Shown here in pieces: positions 16,754 through 26,781 of a stretch of DNA of 42,054 nt; the first letter of the stretch is position 1, and each line of letters starts with the position of its first letter. Source of the DNA: Bacillota bacterium (lineage in GTDB: Bacteria; Bacillota; Limnochordia; Darwinibacteriales; Darwinibacteriaceae); assembly GCA_012518735.1 (NCBI GenBank), contig JAAYRO010000003.1:1-42054 (forward strand), given 5' to 3'. Position numbers and translations under genes: made by a program. The notes under the pieces were generated by a model. The model did not search any database and was not told the DNA's origin. It saw only the letters and a list, made by a program, of their open reading frames with translations.

Positions 16754-17437
16754 ATGTATCGAAAGAGTATTGTGGTTTTACTGCTCATAGCTGTATTAAC
16801 CACGCCAGCCATGGCAAAAACACCGAATGAACTCATAGAAGAAGCAGTACTAGTATTAAGAGAAATAGCAGAACAACCTGATGCAGAACCAATGGCAAAT
16901 CTGCTCAAAAACGCCTACGGAGTGGCTATTTTCCCTTCGGTTATTAAGGCGGGAATTGGTTTAGGTGGGCGGTACGGTGAAGGGGTTATCCTGCAGCGCG
17001 ATCCAAAAACCAATTCTTGGTATGGACCGTATTTTGTCAATATGAAAGGCATTTCCTACGGTTTTCAGATCGGACTGCAGTCAACTGCACTCGTTTTAGT
17101 GATCGCGAATGAACGTGGGATGGAGGGTCTTAAGGAAGGAAAAATCACCTTAGGCGGAAGCCTATCAATTGCGGCTGGTCCCATTGGACGATCAGCTGAA
17201 GCAGGTACAGATTTAGAGTTAAAAGCTTCAATGTACAGTTATTCCATTAGTAGAGGAGCTTTTGCAGGCGCCTCACTGGAAGGAGCCATTATTGATAACA
17301 GCACTGGAAGCAATCTCGTTTTTTGGCAGGAAGAGCTGAAACCAGAGGAGATTCTAAAGAAGAAGGCATCAAGCGAGTCTATTCAACCACTGATTCAGGA
17401 ACTACAAACCATTGTTAAGAAAACCCATATAGGCTAG
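16754..17437 (+). CDS. SYLF (YSC84-like lipid-binding) domain protein, exported
   Basis: Start MYRKSIVVLLLIAVLTTPAMA at 16754 with SD GGAGGAGG; AYGVAIFPSVIKAGIGLGGRYGEGVIL, YSYSISRGAFAGASLEGAIID. Confidence 0.88.
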   Translation: MYRKSIVVLLLIAVLTTPAMAKTPNELIEEAVLVLREIAEQPDAEPMANLLKNAYGVAIFPSVIKAGIGLGGRYGEGVILQRDPKTNSWYGPYFVNMKGISYGFQIGLQSTALVLVIANERGMEGLKEGKITLGGSLSIAAGPIGRSAEAGTDLELKASMYSYSISRGAFAGASLEGAIIDNSTGSNLVFWQEELKPEEILKKKASSESIQPLIQELQTIVKKTHIG

Positions 17438-17448
17438 GGGGAATCTAA

Positions 17449-17907
17449 TTGACAGAAGTTATCGTAGAGAGTTTTACCATGGACCACACAAAAGTAAATG
17501 CTCCTTTTGTACGCAGATGCGGAACAATGCGTACTCCCCATGGCGATGTGATTGCAAAATATGATCTGCGGTTTACCCAACCGAACAAGGAGATCATGCC
17601 TACCGGTGCTGTTCACGCCTTAGAACACCTACTGGCAGCTTTTCTCCGTACGGAGCTGGACTCTATTATTGACATCTCACCTATGGGATGCCGAACCGGG
17701 TTTTATCTAACCTGCATTGGTGAAGCTTCCGAAGAAGAGATTGCCCAACACCTAATTAAGAGTCTAGAACAAGTAATGAAAGCAGAAGAAGTACCAGCAG
17801 CAAACGCAGTTCAGTGTGGAAATTACCGAGATCTATCATTGTTTGGTGCCAAGGAGTATGCTCGTGATGTCATTTCTGGTCTGCGCAGGAAGTACTCAAA
17901 AAATTAA
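17449..17907 (+). CDS. luxS: S-ribosylhomocysteine lyase
   Basis: 152 aa from a TTG start; ESFTMDHTKVNAPFVRRCG, HALEHLLAAFLR, DISPMGCRTGFYL, QCGNYRDLSL. Confidence 0.96.
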   Translation: MTEVIVESFTMDHTKVNAPFVRRCGTMRTPHGDVIAKYDLRFTQPNKEIMPTGAVHALEHLLAAFLRTELDSIIDISPMGCRTGFYLTCIGEASEEEIAQHLIKSLEQVMKAEEVPAANAVQCGNYRDLSLFGAKEYARDVISGLRRKYSKN

Positions 17908-17908
17908 G

Positions 17909-17948
17909 TTGGCGAAGGGGATGACCATATGGCCATCCCCTTTTTGCC
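17909..17948. terminator. Terminator between convergent luxS and glnS
   Basis: GGGGATG-ACCATATGGC-CATCCCC followed by TTTTT on the plus strand; flanking TTGGC/GCCAG extends the pairing. Confidence 0.85.
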
Positions 17949-17953
17949 AGCTT

Positions 17954-19645
17954 CTATTTCTTTTTCTTCTGCATCTTTGCCCAAGTATCTCGGAGAGGGA
18001 CTGTCTGATTAAAGACCAGCCTTTCTTGAGTAGAATCTTTGTCCACACAAAAGTACCCCTGCCGCTCAAACTGGAACTTATCTTCCGGTTTCACATCTTT
18101 CATACCTGGTTCGACTCGAACGTTTGTGAGAACCTCTAACGAATTCGGATTAACATTCTCATACAGGTCTCCTTCGTTAGGATCTTCTTTTGTAAATAGA
18201 TGATCGTAAATTCGTACTTCTGCAGGTAACGAATGTTCAGCTGAAACCCAATGCATGGTGGCTCTTACCTTACGTCCATCTGGTGCTGACCCACCTTTCG
18301 TCTCCGGATCGTATGTGCAGCGCAGCTCCACAATATTACCATCGTCATCCTTAATAACATCTGTACAAGTAATGAAATATGCAAACCGAAGACGAACTTC
18401 ACGACCTGGAGCCAAACGATAGAACTTCCGTGGTGGATTCTCCATAAAGTCTTCCTGTTCAATATAAATCTCACGAGAGAAAGGAATTAGTCTTGTGCCA
18501 GCACTGGGATCCTGTGGATTATTTAAAGCCTCCAGCATTTCCACTTTTCCTTCTGGATAGTTTTCAATAACCACCTTAAGTGGACGGAGTACTGCCATGG
18601 TGCGTGGAGCTCGTTGATTCAAATCCTCCCGGAGGCAGTGTTCTAGAAGAGCCACATCAACAATACTGTTAGCTTTTGCTACCCCAATACGATCACAAAA
18701 ATCCCGAATTGCCTCTGGAGTGTATCCTCTTCTCCGCAGTCCAACAAGAGTGGGCATGCGGGGGTCATCCCACCCATCTACAATGCCCTTCTCAATTAAG
18801 TCAAGCAATTTCCGTTTGCTCATCAATGTATAGCTTAAATTGAGTCGAGCAAACTCTATCTGCTGCGGATGAGGTCCATCGAAAACCTGATCTAAAATCC
18901 AATCATAAAGAGCTCGATTATTCTCGAATTCTAATGTACATATAGAATGGGTTATTCCTTCTATGGCATCGGACAAACAATGAGTAAAGTCATACATAGG
19001 ATAAATACACCACTTATCGCCAGTGCGATGGTGTTCCATTTTCCGGATCCGATAGATAATAGGATCCCGCATAACAACATTTGGTGAAGCCATATCTATT
19101 TTGGCCCTTAAAACATGTTCACCATCTTCAAATTCGCCGTTACGCATACGCTCAAATAATTCTAAGTTTTCTTCAATTGAGCGGTTGCGATAAGGGCTTT
19201 CCTTACCAGGCTCAGTCAAGGTCCCCCGATATTCCCGAATCTCTTCCGAACTTAAGCTGCATACATACGCTTTTCCCTGCTTTATTAAGTCCACAGCATA
19301 ATCGTACAGCTGATCGAAATAGTCGGATGCATAGTATAGATGGTCGCCCCAGTCAAAACCTAACCACCGCACATCTCTTTGAATGCTCTCGATATATTCT
19401 ACTTCTTCCTTCTCTGGATTGGTGTCATCAAAACGCAAATGACATGTGCCACCATAATCCTTCGCCAAACCAAAGTTCAAACAGATCGATTTGGCATGAC
19501 CAATATGGAGATAACCGTTAGGCTCGGGAGGAAAACGAGTCACTATCTCTTTGTGCTTCCCGGTCCTTAAATCCTCATTAATAATGTTTCTGATGAAGTT
19601 GGATGGAGTGCCTGTATCAGGGTTATTTTCAAGTGGTCTATCCAT
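17954..19645 (-). CDS. glnS: Glutaminyl-tRNA synthetase
   Basis: [19 protein letters not shown] (HIGH), [11 protein letters not shown] (MSKRK), [20 protein letters not shown]; start MDRPLENN at 19645 with upstream GGAGAGG. Confidence 0.95.
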   Translation of the reverse strand: MDRPLENNPDTGTPSNFIRNIINEDLRTGKHKEIVTRFPPEPNGYLHIGHAKSICLNFGLAKDYGGTCHLRFDDTNPEKEEVEYIESIQRDVRWLGFDWGDHLYYASDYFDQLYDYAVDLIKQGKAYVCSLSSEEIREYRGTLTEPGKESPYRNRSIEENLELFERMRNGEFEDGEHVLRAKIDMASPNVVMRDPIIYRIRKMEHHRTGDKWCIYPMYDFTHCLSDAIEGITHSICTLEFENNRALYDWILDQVFDGPHPQQIEFARLNLSYTLMSKRKLLDLIEKGIVDGWDDPRMPTLVGLRRRGYTPEAIRDFCDRIGVAKANSIVDVALLEHCLREDLNQRAPRTMAVLRPLKVVIENYPEGKVEMLEALNNPQDPSAGTRLIPFSREIYIEQEDFMENPPRKFYRLAPGREVRLRFAYFITCTDVIKDDDGNIVELRCTYDPETKGGSAPDGRKVRATMHWVSAEHSLPAEVRIYDHLFTKEDPNEGDLYENVNPNSLEVLTNVRVEPGMKDVKPEDKFQFERQGYFCVDKDSTQERLVFNQTVPLRDTWAKMQKKKK

Positions 19646-19722
19646 AAACGTATCCTCTCCCATCAAACTATATCCTGTATTCACTTTAGCATAACTAAAG
19701 CTTCTGTCAAGGGTAGTGGCTT

Positions 19723-20904
19723 CTAGTGACCATGACACTTCCCTTTAAGTAGAAACTCTAGAGTAGGTTCAATATTCCAAAACTCTCTAAACTTCTCATA
19801 TTCACTCTCAATCGTCTCCAAATCTCTTTTCTGGCCGCGGAAGGCCCTAATCAAGAGATTCTTAGGAGTATGTTCCATATCAATAAACTCCATAATCTGA
19901 ACACTGTAGCCAACACTCTCTAACAGCTTTGCTCGGGCCGCATCTGTAAGTAGAGCCGCTACCCGCTCTTTAATAATTCCATGTTCCAGCAGAGGAGTCA
20001 TTAAAGGATTCTGGACTTGATTATATAGTTCATGCTGGCAGCATGGGACTGCTAGAATCACTTGTGCGTCCCACTGGACAGCCTTGGCTAGAGCATAGTC
20101 TGTAGCAGTATTGCAGGCATGAAGGGACACAACCAAATCGACCTTTTTCGTCCTCTCGTAGACCCTTATATCCTCATGCAGAAACTCCAAATCTGTATAG
20201 TCAAGTTTCTGAGCCGTCTGATTGCAGTACTCCACCACATCTTTCTTTAAGTCTAAACCTATGATCTGAACCTTAAGACCTAGTTCACTTACTAAATAGT
20301 GATATAAAGCAAAAGTTAAGTAAGCCTTACCAGAACCGAAATCTAGAACAGTCAGAGTCTCTCCATTATGAGGCTGCTGCAGGTAAGGTAAGCAGTCGGT
20401 TACAATCTCCAAAAACTTGTTCAGCTGACGAAACTTATCGTACCGCTTAGCTAGTACCCTACCTGATTTGTTCATTACTCCCAGTTCTACAAGGAAGGGA
20501 TAGACGGTTCCTTCTTGCAGAACATAGTTTTTCTGGCGATCATGCGTTTCAACTACCAGTTCTCGGCTAGGAGGCCGTTTTAGTATTGTCACTTTCCCCT
20601 TTTTGCTCACAAGGATCTGTACATCGGCTTTAACAGTAAACAGCATTCCCTGACGAAATACATTCTGCAGCAGGTTCATGATAAGTCTGCTTGTCTCAGC
20701 AGGAGTATGATTCTTATGATGTACTTTTTGAGGGAATTCATAGGTGAACTGATATGTCAAGCGACCCTGCAGGGAAATGGGACGAACAGTCACTTTTCTG
20801 TACTCCGTATCTGATTTGCTGCGCACCTTACTGAACGAACCAAAGATAAGCGACTCTGTCTGCATCGTCTCCTGAATTAGACTGGATAGATCCTCATACT
20901 TCAT
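19723..20904 (-). CDS. Class I SAM-dependent methyltransferase
   Basis: [21 protein letters not shown] (motif I), [25 protein letters not shown]. Start MKYEDLSS at about 20904. Confidence 0.85.
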   Translation of the reverse strand: MKYEDLSSLIQETMQTESLIFGSFSKVRSKSDTEYRKVTVRPISLQGRLTYQFTYEFPQKVHHKNHTPAETSRLIMNLLQNVFRQGMLFTVKADVQILVSKKGKVTILKRPPSRELVVETHDRQKNYVLQEGTVYPFLVELGVMNKSGRVLAKRYDKFRQLNKFLEIVTDCLPYLQQPHNGETLTVLDFGSGKAYLTFALYHYLVSELGLKVQIIGLDLKKDVVEYCNQTAQKLDYTDLEFLHEDIRVYERTKKVDLVVSLHACNTATDYALAKAVQWDAQVILAVPCCQHELYNQVQNPLMTPLLEHGIIKERVAALLTDAARAKLLESVGYSVQIMEFIDMEHTPKNLLIRAFRGQKRDLETIESEYEKFREFWNIEPTLEFLLKGKCHGH

Positions 20905-22333
20905 CACTCTTCCCCACGTTTCCTGGTAATTGCCATTCGGTATGGAAGGATCCTTCCCGATCAGTTCTGCCATATGTGTGAGCTCCAAAGTAATCCCGCT
21001 GGGCCTGTACTAAGTTTGTCCACAATTGTGGATGACGCAGACTGTCGAAGTACGCTAGGGCTGATGAAAAGCCTGGAACTGGTAACCCTCGCTCTACAGC
21101 TGCTGCCACCACTCTGCGCCAATTCTGCTGCGACTTGTCCAGTACTCCTTGGAAGTAAGGAGCCAGCAGCAGATTAGGTAAGTCAGGGTTCTTGTTGTAA
21201 GCATCTGTAATATTCTGGAGAAACTGGGCCCGAATAATACAGCCACCCTGCCACAGCTTGGCAATCTCCCCAAGATCCAGATCCCAATCGTATTCTAAAG
21301 AAGCATGACGCAGAATATCAAAGCCCTGAGCATAAGCACAAATCTTGGACGCGTATAGAGCATCTCGTATCCCGTCTAGAAAGGCAGATTTATCAGTTAG
21401 GGGGGCCGTGCTCAACTGTGGGAAAGCTTCCACTGCTAAGTAACGCTGTTTCTGAGCACCAGAAATAATTCGGGCAAATACTGCTTCCGCAATGGTCGGT
21501 GCTGCTACCCCCAGATCGAGCGACTCTTGACTGGTCCACTTCCCAGTGCCTTTTTGACCAGCCACGTCCTGTATTACCTCCAGTAAAGGCTTTCCAGTGT
21601 CTTCATCAATTTTCCCTAGGATATGAGCAGTGATCTCAATAAGATAGCTGTCAAGTTCACCCTTATTCCAACACGAAAATGTTTCCTGCATCTCTAGAGC
21701 ACTCATACCCAACGCATTTTTCATAAGGAAATAGGCTTCGCCAATCATCTGCATATCTGCATATTCAATACCATTGTGAACCATTTTCACATAATGACCC
21801 GATCCGTCTGGACCGATCCATTGACAGCAGGGTGAACCATCAACGTGTGCAGCAATAGATTGAAGAATTGGTTTTACAATAGGCCAAGCCGAAGAACTGC
21901 CGCCTGGCATAATGCTGGGACCATGGAGTGCTCCTTCTTCGCCTCCGGAAACACCTGCTCCCACGTACAAAAGACCTTTGCTTTCAACCAAGCGAGTTCG
22001 CCGTATCGTATCAGTGTAGAGGGAGTTGCCTCCATCAATAATAATGTCTCCAGGCTCTAATACGTCTAGAAGTTTATCAATAAATGAATCCACTGGTTGT
22101 CCTGCTTTGACCATGAGCATGACGATGCGCGGTGTCTTGAGGCTGGCTGCCAACTCGTCAAGAGTAAAGGCTCCAATGATGTTTTTCCCCCTGCCACGAC
22201 CTTCCAGTAAATCCTGAACTCTGCTAGTGGTGCGGTTATGTACAGCTACAGTAAACCCTTTGCTTTCCATATTCAAAACTAGATTCTCACCCATCACCGC
22301 CAAACCAATTAGGCCAATATCCGCTTTCTTCAC
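20894..22333 (-). CDS. gnd: 6-phosphogluconate dehydrogenase, decarboxylating
   Basis: IGLIGLAVMGENLVLNMESKGF, GVSGGEEGALHGPSIMPGG, KMVHNGIEYADMQ, GTGKWTSQESLDLGVA; GTG start near 22333. Confidence 0.96.
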   Translation of the reverse strand: MKKADIGLIGLAVMGENLVLNMESKGFTVAVHNRTTSRVQDLLEGRGRGKNIIGAFTLDELAASLKTPRIVMLMVKAGQPVDSFIDKLLDVLEPGDIIIDGGNSLYTDTIRRTRLVESKGLLYVGAGVSGGEEGALHGPSIMPGGSSSAWPIVKPILQSIAAHVDGSPCCQWIGPDGSGHYVKMVHNGIEYADMQMIGEAYFLMKNALGMSALEMQETFSCWNKGELDSYLIEITAHILGKIDEDTGKPLLEVIQDVAGQKGTGKWTSQESLDLGVAAPTIAEAVFARIISGAQKQRYLAVEAFPQLSTAPLTDKSAFLDGIRDALYASKICAYAQGFDILRHASLEYDWDLDLGEIAKLWQGGCIIRAQFLQNITDAYNKNPDLPNLLLAPYFQGVLDKSQQNWRRVVAAAVERGLPVPGFSSALAYFDSLRHPQLWTNLVQAQRDYFGAHTYGRTDREGSFHTEWQLPGNVGKSDEV

Positions 22334-22368
22334 AATATTGATCCCCTTTCGTAACAGAATATTGAAAA

Positions 22369-22394
22369 AGGTGGACACCGTGTCTGCCCACCTA
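22369..22394 (-). terminator. Terminator downstream of FmdB-like gene
   Basis: Minus strand GGTGGGCAGACACGGTGTCCACC followed by TTTTT. Confidence 0.6.
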
Positions 22395-22399
22395 ACTGA

Positions 22400-22615
22400 T
22401 TAGTGCATAGGACATCCACCGCAGCCCTGACCACAAATATCGTCACGACTTAGGGAGCGCTGACGGATGTACCCCACAGGACTAAACGCCTGCACCACCT
22501 TTGTCGACTTACATTGTGGACAGGATGGCGTTACTCCCTGCCCTTTTTCTTCTAGTGTCAGTTTTACTTCAAAGACACTATCACACTCCCGACACCGATA
22601 ATCATACAGTGGCAT
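22400..22615 (-). CDS. FmdB family zinc ribbon protein
   Basis: MPLYDYRCRECDSVFEVKLTLEEKG...CPQCKS...GQGCGGCPMH. Confidence 0.9.
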   Translation of the reverse strand: MPLYDYRCRECDSVFEVKLTLEEKGQGVTPSCPQCKSTKVVQAFSPVGYIRQRSLSRDDICGQGCGGCPMH

Positions 22616-22632
22616 GAGTATTCCTCCTCAAA

Positions 22633-23565
22633 TCACAAACTAATAGATCGCTGAATTAACGGTTCTAAAACAGAATGCTGGTCGTGTATCCACAACAGCA
22701 TTGCCCCATTCAGATCAGCTAGTTGATTATTTCCAAAATCTAGTTGATACCATATGAACAGAAACTGGATAAGGTAGCACATATACAAAAAGGCAAGACC
22801 TTCCGCCTGCGTCAAAGGTTCTACCATAACGTAACTTTTTATCAGATCCTGAACAAACTTTGGCCACAATTGTCTTGTGGTCTGATCTGTAAAGATGGTA
22901 AATAATACAGCTGTAGAACAATAACAAAGGTCAAATATGCGAACGCCCGTTCTTACTCTGTCAAAATCTAAAAAGGCTGCTAACTTCCCTTCCCGAAAAA
23001 CCATATTACCAGGATGCATATCTCGATGAATCAACTGCCTAGGCAGTACTTCGTAGGGCATAACGAAGTTTCGACTAATCTGCGTTTCCAGATCGTGCAG
23101 CCTCGTCTGAAACCGACCGCCTAAGTATCCCTTTACGGCTGGCCATGCCCAACAAGACACTTCTGAAAATATGTCGAATGTTGGGAATTCAGACGTATGA
23201 GGGTACGACTGAAGACACTGATGCAGCCGAGCCAAGTTAACCCCAATCTCATAAGCATAGTTTTCATCGCATATGGAGAGGTTATCACCAGATGTACCAT
23301 CTACATAGGGATAGAGAACATAAATTCCTCCCTCATATTCTGCCCATGGTGCATCCTGTTCAGTGAAAAGAAGGACTGAAACGGGCTGCCCTTGTTCTCT
23401 TAACCAGCTCATTAAGTCATATTCTGCCCAAACAGTGGTTCTATCGGTACGCCTTTTCAGAATAAAGAGCTCTTCCCCCACCTGTACGTGCCAAACGATG
23501 CCCGTTACTGGTGTAATAGAAGCTTTACTAAATTTGTGCCCCCATTTCACGACTAAGCGTCTCAC
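22633..23565 (-). CDS. Aminoglycoside phosphotransferase/CotS family kinase-like protein
   Basis: 310 aa; RQLIHRDMHPGNMVFREGKLAAFLDFDRVRTGVRIFDLCY (APH catalytic loop). Confidence 0.88.
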   Translation of the reverse strand: MRRLVVKWGHKFSKASITPVTGIVWHVQVGEELFILKRRTDRTTVWAEYDLMSWLREQGQPVSVLLFTEQDAPWAEYEGGIYVLYPYVDGTSGDNLSICDENYAYEIGVNLARLHQCLQSYPHTSEFPTFDIFSEVSCWAWPAVKGYLGGRFQTRLHDLETQISRNFVMPYEVLPRQLIHRDMHPGNMVFREGKLAAFLDFDRVRTGVRIFDLCYCSTAVLFTIFTDQTTRQLWPKFVQDLIKSYVMVEPLTQAEGLAFLYMCYLIQFLFIWYQLDFGNNQLADLNGAMLLWIHDQHSVLEPLIQRSISL

Positions 23566-24548
23566 CCTGTTTCCCCCTGTTCCTCTAAATGACGAGGTGG
23601 ATGACCCAACCTATTTTTAAGAACCCACTCTCTATTTTTAACAATTGTATTCCCAATATCCTCAACCGCGTTCATTATCCACATATATGTCTGTGTTTCT
23701 GGTTCGTAATTTGCTTCACCAAACGAATGAACACGTCCTTGTTTCTGAAGCTCGTTAACTTGGGAAAACTCCTCTTTAGAACCCTTCTTATAAACCGCAT
23801 ACGTTCGACCGCCGTTTTGATTAATCAAGGAAAACACAGGTACATCGCTGGGACCATCAGCTATATAAATCATATTTTCAAATGGTATCCGCCGGTCGCT
23901 CTTAGGGATATTGGTGTTTACATCAATATCAGGGATCTTGTTCGCTCCCTTGTTAATCTCGAAAACAGCCCGAGTCTTCGTTGTATTATCAATGACATAT
24001 CCAATATCCTTAATGGTAACAGACTCAGGGTCCACTTGAAGTAATTCTTTACGATCGAGAAATCCAGGTGGTGGTAATAGTTCCACAAACTCACAGCCCC
24101 AAATGCCATCTGTATATGGAGCGATTTTGCTTCCCAGTACCATTTGGCGCAATCCTGTACTTACAATATAGTGTTCGACTTTAATGTCATATTTCTGAAA
24201 GACAGGATGCTGGGCCACAAAGTTCTTGACTGCCGGGAAAAATTCTGGGAGTCCAGGATAGAACTCAAGTTCCTGCCCAAGCTGCCGCAGCAAGCGATTA
24301 TTAAGACCTGCAAAGACCCCTTCTCGAACATACGCAAGAATATGGTTTAGGTAAATGCTGTCTTGTGCTACCAACTCGTTACCCTCTCGGCGCAGATAAT
24401 CGGGAAGGGAGTTAACCTCACGCCAAAAGACTTTTGGATCAACATTATAATGCCGCAAGAGGGGCTCCTGCATATAACCTGGAATCAAAGTTTTGTCAAA
24501 ATCCCAAATTACTGCAATGGTCGTCTGCACAAAAATCTCTGAAACCAT
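23562..24548 (-). CDS. HAD family hydrolase
   Basis: IWDFDKTLIPG (DxDxT), IVSTGLRQM, IADGPSDVPVFSL. Confidence 0.85.
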   Translation of the reverse strand: MVSEIFVQTTIAVIWDFDKTLIPGYMQEPLLRHYNVDPKVFWREVNSLPDYLRREGNELVAQDSIYLNHILAYVREGVFAGLNNRLLRQLGQELEFYPGLPEFFPAVKNFVAQHPVFQKYDIKVEHYIVSTGLRQMVLGSKIAPYTDGIWGCEFVELLPPPGFLDRKELLQVDPESVTIKDIGYVIDNTTKTRAVFEINKGANKIPDIDVNTNIPKSDRRIPFENMIYIADGPSDVPVFSLINQNGGRTYAVYKKGSKEEFSQVNELQKQGRVHSFGEANYEPETQTYMWIMNAVEDIGNTIVKNREWVLKNRLGHPPRHLEEQGETG

Positions 24549-24559
24549 CTTTTCCCCTC

Positions 24560-25285
24560 CTAATCCAATTCTATAGGTATAGAGCTGCCTAACGTAATCC
24601 TATCCAATCGAACAAAACACCGCCTGGCAGAGAGCTGAACCCCTTCTTGACTTGCCTTCTGCAGTGCCTCTCCAAAAGCTGGATCAATATGATATGCGGG
24701 ACGAAACAGCTTTGTGTCGTTCCGCTGAATCACAAATAATACGGCAGTATGAAAACTGGCAGATTGATGAAGCTTCGTTAATTCTAAAACATGCCGTCTT
24801 CCCCGATCAGTTACAGCATCTGGAAACATGGCCACCCCATTCTGAGATAATGTAACACTTTTCACTTCGAGAATGAGGTGTTCTCCTTTCTGATTTCGAA
24901 GAAGAAAGTCCCATCGAGAGTCATTTAGAGGATATTCAGCCCGAACATACTCCCAATCCTGGAATTCCTCAAGAAAACCTCTCTGCAGAGCCTTCTCAGT
25001 TAGACGGTTAACTAACGTTGATTGGAGAGAAACTAAAGAACCTCCCTCTTGTGTTTCAACCAAGATCGCGGACCACTTGGTCTTACGGTGAGGTCGATCT
25101 GCATAACGCAACCAAAGCCTTGCTCCAGGTACAAGCAATTCGATTAGGCGGCCCGGATCGGCCAGATGGGCTGAAACCAATTCTCCCGACTTCTGCAACT
25201 TGCAGTAAACTACAAATCTGTTAGGACGTTCTACAAATACAGCTTCATGCAGTGGTCCAAAATTTATGAAAACAGAGTTTGCCAC
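24560..25285 (-). CDS. sfsA: Sugar fermentation stimulation protein SfsA
   Basis: 241 aa; FVERPNRFVVYCKL, SAHLADPGRLIELLVPGARLWL, LILEVKSVTL, FPDAVTDRGRRHVLELT. Confidence 0.95.
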   Translation of the reverse strand: MANSVFINFGPLHEAVFVERPNRFVVYCKLQKSGELVSAHLADPGRLIELLVPGARLWLRYADRPHRKTKWSAILVETQEGGSLVSLQSTLVNRLTEKALQRGFLEEFQDWEYVRAEYPLNDSRWDFLLRNQKGEHLILEVKSVTLSQNGVAMFPDAVTDRGRRHVLELTKLHQSASFHTAVLFVIQRNDTKLFRPAYHIDPAFGEALQKASQEGVQLSARRCFVRLDRITLGSSIPIELD

Positions 25286-25428
25286 AGCATCACCTCAACG
25301 GTCTTTACTGTCTAAGATTCTATTTCATCTTGGTTTTCCCTTTTTTCAATCATCCACGGGCACAAAGTGTACACAGAGAAATTACAGGAAAACACCGTCC
25401 TCTGCCGAAATGTAGTATTACGTTTTGA

Positions 25429-26781
25429 ATGGGAGGTAGCATTGTGCATATCATTCTCTCCCCGCAGATAAGAAAAGCTTGCCAAACCCTAGCAGATGCT
25501 GGTTTCCATGCTTATATTGTAGGTGGAGCGGTTCGCGATAGTATTATGGGCGTAGAGCCGTTGGATTGGGATATTACTACAGACGCCTTACCTAACCAAA
25601 TTGAAGAGCTTTTTACAGAAACAATTCCCACTGGTAAGGAATTCGGGACCATTACAGTCTTAATTAAAGATGAACCCATCGAAATTACAACTATGCGCCA
25701 AGATGGACCCTACAGCGACGGGCGCCATCCTGATGATGTTGTCTTCACTAATAACATTGTTTTGGATCTAGGAAGGCGAGATCTGACTGTTAATGCGGTT
25801 GCTTATGATCCATTTGACGATTCATTTATTGATCCGTTCCACGGGATTAAACATATCAAACGCAGGCGGTTAGTTACTGTGGGTGAACCCCAAGAACGTT
25901 TTGAAGAAGACCCCTTACGTATGCTGCGCTTAGTCCGTTTTCAAAGCACACTCGGATTTAGTGTTGACAAAAAAGCCATTCTGGCCATTCGTCCCGAGCT
26001 CATGGCCAGAATTAGTGCTGAGCGAATTCAGCAGGAAATGACCAAGCTGCTCTTAGGCCACCACTTAGCTCCAGCCCTCGAACTTTTGTACCATTCTGGT
26101 TTGATGGAGAAGATACTGCCAGAACTAGCAGCAGGAGCAGGCGTACAGCAAGGGGGACGGCACTGTTTTGACGTTCTAGGTCACTCCATTACAGCAGCCC
26201 AATTTATCCGTCCTCAACTACATTTACGCTGGGCCGCATTACTCCATGACATAGGAAAGCCTGTCAAAGCTGGACGCAAACATGCTCAAATCGGTGCAGA
26301 ACTTGCAGAAGACATACTCCGTCGTCTTCGCTACAGCAACCAGCTGGTTGCTCAAGTAAAATCCCTGATCGCTAACCATATGTACGAAGTACATCCCTAT
26401 TCCTCAGACAGAGCCATGCGCCGTTTTGTGGCTAAAGTTGGTCCCAAAGCAGCTTTGGACCTTGTTGAACTGCGGCGAGCTGATATAGCCGGTATGTATG
26501 CTGATCCAAAGCAAGTTATTCACTATGTTCAACTGATGGAAGCTAGAATTAGGGAAATTCTTGACGCAGACGGTGCTTTAAGCCTTAAAGACCTTGATAT
26601 TGACGGAACTGAACTCATGAAAGAACTCCATCTCAAACCAGGACCACTCATTGGCCAGATTCTTGACTATCTTCTCAATCTGGTCCTAGATGACCCTACC
26701 TTAAACCATAAGTCCCTTCTGCTCAAACAAGCAAGGGTGTTTCTGAATACGCTAGGCGAAATCCTGCCGCCCAAGGTATAA
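25429..26781 (+). CDS. cca: CCA tRNA nucleotidyltransferase / polyA polymerase family with HD domain
   Basis: AYIVGGAVRDSIMGVEPLDWDITTDA, RRDLTVNAVAYDP, EDPLRMLRLVRF, LHDIGKP. Confidence 0.93.
   Translation: MGGSIVHIILSPQIRKACQTLADAGFHAYIVGGAVRDSIMGVEPLDWDITTDALPNQIEELFTETIPTGKEFGTITVLIKDEPIEITTMRQDGPYSDGRHPDDVVFTNNIVLDLGRRDLTVNAVAYDPFDDSFIDPFHGIKHIKRRRLVTVGEPQERFEEDPLRMLRLVRFQSTLGFSVDKKAILAIRPELMARISAERIQQEMTKLLLGHHLAPALELLYHSGLMEKILPELAAGAGVQQGGRHCFDVLGHSITAAQFIRPQLHLRWAALLHDIGKPVKAGRKHAQIGAELAEDILRRLRYSNQLVAQVKSLIANHMYEVHPYSSDRAMRRFVAKVGPKAALDLVELRRADIAGMYADPKQVIHYVQLMEARIREILDADGALSLKDLDIDGTELMKELHLKPGPLIGQILDYLLNLVLDDPTLNHKSLLLKQARVFLNTLGEILPPKV

Noticed and set aside
19081-19521. 146-aa plus-strand ORF
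   Set aside because: Antisense to the well-supported glnS.
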